Below, piece after piece: positions 56,901 to 64,000 of a stretch of 64,000 bases of DNA. The position numbers and the translations under genes were made by a program. Origin of the DNA: Ascochyta rabiei (lineage: Eukaryota > Ascomycota > Dothideomycetes > Pleosporales > Didymellaceae); the NCBI RefSeq assembly GCF_004011695.2, contig NC_082425.1:1159079-1223078 (forward strand), written 5' to 3'. A model generated the notes under the pieces. The model was not told the DNA's origin, did not search any database, and was given only the letters and a program-made list of their open reading frames with translations. Within the stretch, counting starts at the first letter, position 1; each line of letters begins with the position of its first letter.

Positions 56901-58522
56901 ATCCCCTGCGCGAAGTGGGATGGAAGAAGACCGCCGTACTGGGCTCGTATTGTGCTGGTGACGCCTGAGAGCGCAGTCACGAAGGCGTTCGGCAGGTTTA
57001 TTAACGAAAAGCGCATGCTCTATCAGCTAGATCGTATCGTGATAGACGAGTGCCACGTGCTGCTGGAGTCGACACAGGACTGGCGGCCAGACCTCCTCAA
57101 GATGGTGGAGATGACGGAGAAGGGCACACAGGTTGTCTACCTGACTGCAACCTTGCCGCCTACGCTGCAGCCCGCCTTCTTGCACACCGCAGGGCTCGAT
57201 GCCTAGACCGTAACCATATGCCGCGATGAACGCACCACGCGAACGAACATTGCGTACCAGGTGCTAGAGTACACACGTGGCACGCTAGAAAAAGTACTTA
57301 TTGAGCTTGTGGCTGCGAAGAGGAGTAGGTACGGACCCAAGGCGCAGATCATCGTCTATTATCCAACTGTGGACGAGACGAAACGGCTTGCGAAGCTTCT
57401 GCAGTGCTCTGCATACTACCGTCAGATGGGCTCAGACGAGGAAAAGGCACGCATGGTGCGAAGCTTCACCCTGGGCATAGAGAAGCTTTGTACAGCCACG
57501 AACATGCTGGGTCTTGGGCTCGACGCTGCAGGCGTCCGGGTGGTGATCCACGTTGCCATGTGTCCCCTGCTGCTCCAATATGTGCAAGAGAGCGGCCGGG
57601 CAGGACGAACGGGGCTCGACAGCGAGTCTATTATTATGAGAGCGTGCTATGTAACGAAAGAGGGGAGGGTAGAGAAGGCGCTCGGCTACAAGCTGGAGCG
57701 ACCTGCAAAGGAGTTTATGACAGTCGAATCCTGTCAGCGAATCGCGATAGACAAGCACATAGACGGCAGACAGAACAGGCAGCAATGCGAGATGGGAGAG
57801 TCGAAGTGTGATCTATGCGAGCGACACCCCGGTGGTACCAAGCGACAAGCCGTCGAAGAAGAGCAGGAAGAGCCAGAGGAGACGCAGGCCGACACCGCGG
57901 CAGTAGCAGCAGAGGAGCAGCGCAGATGTATAGAGCGAGCTATGGTCGTTAAAGAGCAGAGGGTTGAGATCCAGCAACAGCGAAGGACGGAACAAAAAGT
58001 ATATGACCTGGAGCGGCTAGAGCAGCACTTCCAGCGCTGGAGCAATGCGTGCGCCATCTGCATGGCCACTCAGGCTGACCCGGCGCGCCACGACTGGAAG
58101 GACTGTTCAAAGGCCAGCGGAGCGCAGATGACATTAATGGAGTCTAAGGTGAAATCTATGCACTAAGTGAAGTAGGAGAAGTATGCGCGGTGTTTTTACT
58201 GCTGGGCGCCGCCATCTGCAACAAGTGGGAGGAAACAAGCATACAGGGTGCGTTTAAGACACAAGGGATGCATGTGCCTTGCCAGTACGATGGAGTGCTC
58301 CAGAGAGCAGTAGCTGCGCTGCTTGCCTGCCAGCCACTGATGTGCACGCCATGGCTGGAGCAGCAGATGCAAGACGCCGCGATTGTGCACGGTAGCGATG
58401 AGCTCCGGCTTTACAAGTGGCTCGGATTAAAGATCAAGATGGGCCAGAGAGACGCGAGCCAGATGTGTCGTTTCCTATATGCTTGGGAGGAGGGGCATGT
58501 GCAGTCGTATTTAGCAGACTAG
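53916..58522 (+). pseudogene. Telomere-linked RecQ-type helicase with recombinase-like domain, copy 2
   Basis: From ATG 53916 in one frame to about 58195, then shifted by one frameshift to TAG 58520-58522. In-frame stops: TGA 53958, TAG 55212, TAG 57204, TAA 58164, TAG 58173; the first three fit C-to-T change of Arg or Gln codons. Domains: two zinc-finger-like segments (CKPCATAILLAQIVTHLKERH, and CWYTCISLQGMQKHCKDKH); middle domain with recombinase-like Arg 55839 (GRGTEI), Lys 55947, Arg 56304, His 56427 (SGHSLK) and Tyr 56454 (NYGR); RecQ helicase with Walker A TGTSKS at 56775-56792 (Gly to Ser), intact DECH at 57045, and QESGRAGRTG; RecQ-zinc-like GESKCDLC; terminal segment with CQYDGVLQRAV. 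CpT is normal, unlike copy 1. It faces the telomere and is divergent from partner copy 2. Confidence 0.85.
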
Positions 58523-58689
58523 AAAGAATGTGTTTGATATAACCGTAACCCGAAACCTTAGGTCAGGAGAAGTCAGGAGAAACGTGCTGTAGGCTGACTT
58601 GCGACTGCACGGTGATTACAAGTCAGAAAGTGCAAAACAGCCAAATAGCAACACAGACACTTCAGAGACGTAGAAAGAAACGCCTAGAG
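58523..58689. other. Spacer after helicase copy 2
   Basis: Short non-coding stretch with a direct AGTCAGGAGAA duplication at about 58561-58582. Nothing else. Confidence 0.4.
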
Positions 58690-59440
58690 AAGGGCCACTA
58701 ACCAAAGTAGTCCCCACAACCCAAGTGATACCCGCCAACCCGAGTAATACCCGCCAACCCAAGTAGAGCCCCCCAACCTAAGTAGAGCCCCTAACCCATG
58801 CGGATCCCCTAACTCAAGTAGAACCCCCAACCCAAGTAGAGCCCCCAACCCATGCGGATCCCCCAACCCAAGTAGAGCCCCCGACGCCAAGTAGAGCCCC
58901 AACCCAAGTAGAGCCCCCGACCCAAGTAGAGCCCCCAACCCATGCGGATCCCCCAATCCACGTAGTCAGCACCAACCCGCATAGTCAGCATTAACCCGCG
59001 TAGTAAGCATCAACCCGCGCAGTAAGCATCAATCCACATAGTCACATGGTCAGCATCAAGCCGCGTAGTCAGCACAAACCCGCGTGGTTCCCTGAGTAGT
59101 TCCACAAGTAGTGCGTCAACCCAAGTGGTTGCCCCACCCGAGTGGCACGTCCAACCCGAGTGGGTCCCCCAATCCAAGTGGTTCCCAAGTAGTTCCCCAC
59201 GTAGTTCCCTAAGTAGCGCGCCAAGTAGTGCGCCACCCTAAGTGGTCCGAAAGTAGTCCCCCAAAGTGGCCCGAAAGTGGTCCCTGCAAGCCAAGGGAGT
59301 CCACATCAGTGCCCCCAAGTAGTAAGAGCCAATCATTTAAGAAGAGCCCCCGATCCAGGAAGAGCCCACAATCCGGAGAGAGCAGACTAAACCAAGTGAG
59401 TCCCCATCCAAAAGCAGCCGTGCGTATTGAAGAAAGTGAG
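58690..59440. repeat. Degenerate C-rich minisatellite
   Basis: About 750 bp of roughly 20-bp units such as CCCCCAACCCAAGTAGAGCC and CCCAACCCATGCGGATCCCC, grading into AACCCGCGTAGTCAGCATC and then CCAAGTAGTTCCCC variants. Gly/Leu-repeat open frames on the minus strand are by-products of the repeat. In contrast to the DNA on its right, C is abundant on the plus strand. Confidence 0.9.
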
Positions 59441-59863
59441 AGTCAGGACAAAGTAAATTTAGATAGATAGTAGAGTAGTTGAGAAAGACATGCGCAATAG
59501 GTAGAAGAGCCAGCAGGATGGTGGATGGGAGAGGTACAAGAAGTTGTTTGTGCAAGAGGGCGTCAATCGCGTTGATCGCGCGAATTTGGATTAGGCGGGT
59601 TGGTTGCTTTGTAAATTGGGTATAAGAATGAATGGTAGAGGGAAAGGGCATTTGAACAGGGTATCAGGTGGATTAGAAAGATGGAACGGGATAAAAATGA
59701 CGTGGAGCAAGGTGTTTTGGGCGTTTACATAGTATTGTCACAAGATAGAACAGTAGTTAGGGGAAGTTTGGCAAATCCGATTGTGGTGCCGCAGCCCAGA
59801 AAGGCATTCCTGAACCTGTAGATGCCGTAGTGCGTGAGAGAGGGGCGGGCGGAGGGCCCGTCA
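59441..59863. other. Spacer before the subterminal block
   Basis: About 420 bp with no recognised gene or repeat. Confidence 0.4.
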
Positions 59864-62800
59864 GGTGTCACAAAGCAGTTGGGCAGGGCGGTAGAGGGTA
59901 AAGGAGAAAGAGGGGAGGTGGGTGGGGCCGTGATAAGGCATCACGAGCAAAGGATGAAGGAGAGAAGAGAGTAGAATAAGGGTGGGCGGTGGGCCCGTGA
60001 TAAGGTATCACGGGAGAGGGGGGTAGAGGGTTGGGCGGGGGGCCCGTGGATGTGCCCCCGGAGCGATGCGGTTAAGAGTGAAGGAGGGGAGGTGTTTAAG
60101 ACCGTGAAGCGGGATAGAGAAGAGTAGCAGGTAAGCAGGGTGAAGAAGAGAAAGTGGGTGGGCGGTAGGCCCGTCAAGTGTTACACAAGAGTGAAGAGGC
60201 AGTTGTAGAGATAGATAAGCGGTACAGAGAGCGGTTTTAAGGCGAATTTTTTTCAGCAACGTAATAGTAGTAGCAATCAGAGTAGCGTTGTTCATGCAGC
60301 AGTATAACAGCGCGCAAGTAGCAGAGATAGGGTTAAGAGATGTATAAAAGAAGAAAAGGAAAGAAAAGAGAAATGAAAGAATTGTTAAGAGAAAAGAATA
60401 GTAGAGAGGATAAAGTAAGAAGAGAAGTAGAAAAAGGTAAAAAATTGTTAAAAGAGTGTTAGTAGGATAGAAAAGATAGTTAAATGTAGTATTTAATAAA
60501 GAGAGAGTGTAAAAGTATTAGAAAAGATATTTAAAGTGATTAAGATGTAAAGATAGTAAATGAAGAAAAAAGAGTAGAAAATAGAGAAAGATGAAAAGAA
60601 AGAATTAAAAAGAAGAGAAGAAAGTAGAAGAAGAAGTTAGTTTATTAAAAGATGTATGAAATAAAAGAGTAGTTAAATAGAAGGTGAAAAGAAAAGAAAG
60701 ATTAGAAAGAGTAAAAGTTGAGAAAAGAAAGAAGGTTGAAGAGAAAAAGTGTAGAAAGAGGAAGGAAAGGAAAAAGTAAAGTAAAAAGGAAAGTTGTAGT
60801 TTGTTAGAAATTTAAAAAGGTTGAGGAAGAAGTAAATAAGGAGAAAAGAAGAGAAAAGGTATAAAAAGAAGTAAAAAGTAGAGAGTATATGTTTAAAGAG
60901 TTTATAAAGAGTTTAGGGAAAGAGATAAGAGATAGAAAGAAGAGAGAGATTGAGAAGAAAATTTAGAAAAGTAGAAAGAATAAGAATAGAGTAAAGAAAG
61001 TAAGAGGTAAGGATAGAAGAAAGAAGTAGAAGAAAAGGAAAAGAAGTTAAAAGAGGTTAGTTAAGAAGAAAATAATGTTTAAGAAAGAAAGATAAGAGAG
61101 TAAAGTAGGTTAAGAAGAGAGTAAGAATAATAGGTAGGTGTTAGTATAGAAAGAGAGTATAAGTTTAGAAAAGAAAAGTTAGTAGGGTAAGAAGTAAAAG
61201 TAGTGTAAATAAAAGAAAAGAAGAGAGAAGAAGGTTAAAAAGAGAGATAAAAGTAGAAGGTTTTAAAAAATAAAGAAAGTAAGTTGTAAGAAAGAGAGTA
61301 AGAATAAAAGAGAAGAGTAGGGGTTAAGTGTAGGAGAAGAAGTAAGAGTAAGAGAAAGAAGGTGTAAGGATAAAGGTGGGAATATTAGTATAGGAAGAAA
61401 GTGTAATTTTAGAGAGAAAAGTAAAAAAAAATTAAGTTAGTAGAGTAAAAGATAGAGTAAAGAGTAAATATAGGTGTAAAGAGAGAAGGAAGAAAGTTAA
61501 GGTGTTAGAAAAGAGAGTAGTAGAGAAAAGTAAGTGGAAAAGATGAGTAGAAAAGATAAGAAGAAGAGAGTAAGTATTAGGAGTAAAAAATTAGAGAGAG
61601 AAGAGAAAGGTAGAAAGAGAATAAGTAAGATAGAGAGAGGGTAAGTGAGAAAGTAAGTGTATGTGTTAGGAAGAAGGTAAGGAATAGAGTGAGAGAAAGT
61701 AGAGAAGAAAGTAATAGTAATAGTTAGGTTTTAGTGTGAGAAGAGAGATAGGGTTTGGAGAAAAGTTAGAAGAGTAAAATTTAAAGTTTTAAAAAAGAGA
61801 GAAGAAGGAGAATAGGAAAAGAAAGAGTAGTAGTTTAAAGAAAGATTATTAAAAAGTAGAGAAGATTAGGAGTAGTAGAGTAAGGAAAGGAAAGGATAAG
61901 GGAAGTAGAAAGGATAAGAAAAGTAGAAAGGATAGAGAAAAGTAGTAAGGATTAGAGAATAGGTATTGTGAGTAGAAGAGTAGAGGGAAGAAAAAGATAA
62001 GAGAAGAAGAAGTAGGAGAGAGTAGAATAAAGAGAAGAGTAAAGTAAGGAAGAGAGTAGAGTAAGGAAGAAGGAGAGAATAAGTGTAAGGGTTAGGGTTT
62101 TAGAGTAAAAAGAGGGTTAGGGTTTTAGTGTAAGAAGAGAGGTTAGGGTTAAAGTAGGAGAGAGTGTGGAAAGAGAAGAGGTAGAGGTAAGAGTGTAAGT
62201 AAAAGTAAGGAGTAAGGTTTAAGTGTAAGAGAAGAGTAGAGGTAGGAAAGAGAGAGTAGAGAAGAGGGTGAAAGTAGAAATAAGTAGAAGTAAAGGTAAG
62301 GGTGAGGGAGAGAAAGTAGGAGGAAAGAAGAATTTAAGAGTAAGAGAGGGTAGAGTGTAAGAGGAAGAGTTAAGGAGAGAAGTAGAGAGTAAAGATTAGA
62401 AGAAGGAAGAAAGTAGGGATAAGGAAGAGAAAGTGTAAAGGTTTTAATGTAAGAATAAAGAAGAGTGTAAGAGTAAGTATAAGGGTTTTAGTGTAGGAAG
62501 AGGGTTGGGGTTTTAAGTAAAAGTAGAAGAAAAGAGAAAGATGTAGTAAGTGGTAGAAAAGAGTAGAAGAAAGAGAAGGAAGAAGTAGAATAAGTTAAAG
62601 AAAAAGTAGTGTTTAAGAGTTAAGAAAGTAGGAAAAAGGAGAAGAAAGTAGAGGTAATAAGTAAAAAGAGAAAAGAAGTAGTAGAAGTAGTAGAAGAGGT
62701 AGTAGTAGAGAAGGAGTTTAGATTGTAAAAGGGTTAGGGTTTTAGTGTAGGAAAAGTGTTAGGGTTTTGGTGTAGGAAGAGTAGGTAAAGGTTGAGGAAA

Positions 62801-63922
62801 AGAAAGGTGAGAAAAGGAAAAAAGAAGAAAGAGAGTTTTGTAGTAAAGTTTTAGAAAAAGAAGGAGAAGGTGAGTGTAGGTTAAAGAAGAAAGTAAGAGG
62901 TGAAAAAAAAGTAAGTAGAAGGAAGTAAGTGTTAGGAGTAAAAAAGTAGAAAGAGAAGGAGAGTTAAGAAGAAGAATTAAGAAGAAGAGAGTAGAAGTGA
63001 AGGTGAAAAAGAGGGAGAAAATGTAGGGTGAGGGAGAAAGAGAGTAAGAGAGTTAAAGAAGAAGAGTGTAAGGGTAAGGGGTAGGGTTAAGTTAGAAAGA
63101 AGAGTTAGAGGAGTTTAAGGGTTGGGGAAAAAAAGGGTAGAAGAGAAGGAGGTGAAAATAGAAGAGAGGGAAGAAAAGTAAAGTAGAGTGTGAAGAAAGT
63201 AAGAAAAAGAAAGTAAGAGTAAAAGTAGTAGTAGAAAGAGAAGTAAGGATAGAAGGAAAAGTAGAAGAAAGAATAGAAAAGAGTAGAGGAAAAGAAAAGA
63301 AAAGGGAAAAAGGGAGTAGAGGTAGAAGTAGTAGTAGTAGAGAAAAGGTTAGGGTTTTAGAGTAAGAAGAGTGTTAGGGTTTTAGTGTTAGAAAAGAGGT
63401 TAGTAGAGAGAAGTAAGTGGAAAGAGTAGGAAAAGAAAAAAAGAAGGAAGGAGGTTTTAGAGTTGTAAAGAAGGAAAAAGAAGGTAAGTGTAAGGTGAAG
63501 AAGAGAGTAAGGAGTTAAAAAGAGGTAGGTAGGAGAAGGTAAGTGTTAAGAGTAAAAAAGAAAAGAGATAAGAAAAAGATAGAGAAAAAGAGTTAAGAAG
63601 AAGGAGTTAAGAAAGAGTAAGAAAAAAAGAGGTTAAGGTGAAAGTAGAAGAGAGTGTAAGTAAGAGTAAGGTTTAGGGTTTTAGTGTATGGAAAGAGGGT
63701 AGGGTAAGAGAAAAGAAGAGAAAGAAGAGAAGAGTAGAGGTAAAGAGAAAGAGTAGAGATGAGTGTAAAAGGAGTAGTAAGTGTAAGTAAAGGTAAGGAA
63801 GAGGGAGGGTTTAGAAGTAGGAGAGGGTGTAAGAGTAAGGGTTAGAAGAAGGAAGAAAGAAAGTAGGAGTAAAGAAGAGAAAGTGTAAGAGTAAGTGTTA
63901 GGGTTTTAGTGTAGGAAGAGGG
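59864..63922 (+). repeat. Subterminal block B, C-free strand adjoining the telomere
   Basis: The first 460 bp has mixed composition with long GC palindromic bits and is the un-RIPped counterpart of 30977-31435. From about 60326 to the end I find no C on the plus strand: only A, G and T, mostly AGAAAG/GTAAG-type purine runs with scattered GGGTTAGGGTTTTAGTGTAAGAAGAG-like units (62088-62150, 62700-62780, 63345-63395, 63900). No coding sequence. The opposite strand therefore contains no G. Confidence 0.92.
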
Positions 63923-64000
63923 TTAGGGTTAGGGTTAGGGTTAGGGTTAGGGTTAGGGTTAGGGTTAGGGTTAGGGTTAGGGTTAGGGTTAGGGTTAGGG
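63923..64000 (+). repeat. Telomere, 13 perfect TTAGGG units
   Basis: TTAGGG repeated 13 times without error to the last base. The G-rich strand runs 5' to 3' to the right, so the chromosome end is at the right of the window. Confidence 0.99.

Noticed and set aside
58684..58991. Gly/Leu-rich repeat proteins on the minus strand
   Set aside because: Translation of a C-rich minisatellite; several frames give similar repetitive peptides.
1..64000. tRNA, rRNA and CRISPR arrays
   Set aside because: Looked for and not seen; the tandem repeats present are minisatellites without spacer-repeat structure.

Overview
This window is the right end of a chromosome from a filamentous ascomycete (Pezizomycotina). 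The evidence is short GT-AG introns (46-80 bp) with CTRAY branch points, a fungal non-reducing polyketide synthase with SAT and PT domains, CpA-to-TpA (RIP-type) mutation of repeats, and 13 perfect TTAGGG units at the last base. I cannot name the species.

Region 1 (1-22 kb, ordinary GC) is a subtelomeric secondary-metabolite cluster. It holds a short-chain dehydrogenase cut by the left edge, an O-methyltransferase, an NR-PKS (SAT-KS-MAT-PT-ACP-ACP-reductase), an MFS exporter, a cytochrome P450, two SnoaL/NTF2-like proteins, a CipB-like MDR oxidoreductase and a BAHD-like acyltransferase. The reductase end of the PKS implies release of an aromatic aldehyde, which the other enzymes would methylate, oxidise, cyclise or isomerise, reduce, acylate and export. 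No pathway transcription factor is visible. The MFS gene has a one-base frame break and the P450 has no in-frame start codon.

Region 2 (22.2-44.5 kb, AT-rich) is a graveyard of RIP-mutated repeats. In order: a 16-bp minisatellite, an LTR fragment, an inverted-repeat element, a MITE, a complete Copia element (168-bp LTRs, 5-bp target duplication), a mutated copy of the telomere-adjacent block, 186-bp and ~58-bp tandem repeats, and a ~4.5 kb pseudogene whose reading frame is kept although it carries dozens of stops.

Region 3 (43-58.5 kb) contains two copies of a divergent two-gene module. One gene is a telomere-linked RecQ-type helicase read toward the telomere. The other is an uncharacterised, oppositely transcribed partner gene whose C-terminus keeps a QxxLxxLF tail in both copies. 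In both copies the segment before the helicase keeps what looks like a complete tyrosine-recombinase signature (R, K, R, then GH and Y nine residues after H). All four genes carry nonsense codons. Helicase copy 1 has lost the DEAH-box acid and copy 2 has lost the Walker A glycine.

Region 4 is the subterminal DNA. The plus strand from about 60,326 to the end contains no C at all by reading. Purine-rich, C-poor tracts with TTAGGG-like motifs also occur at 49.8-51.5 kb and 31-35 kb, each beyond an older layer, which suggests that successive chromosome ends have been stacked outward.
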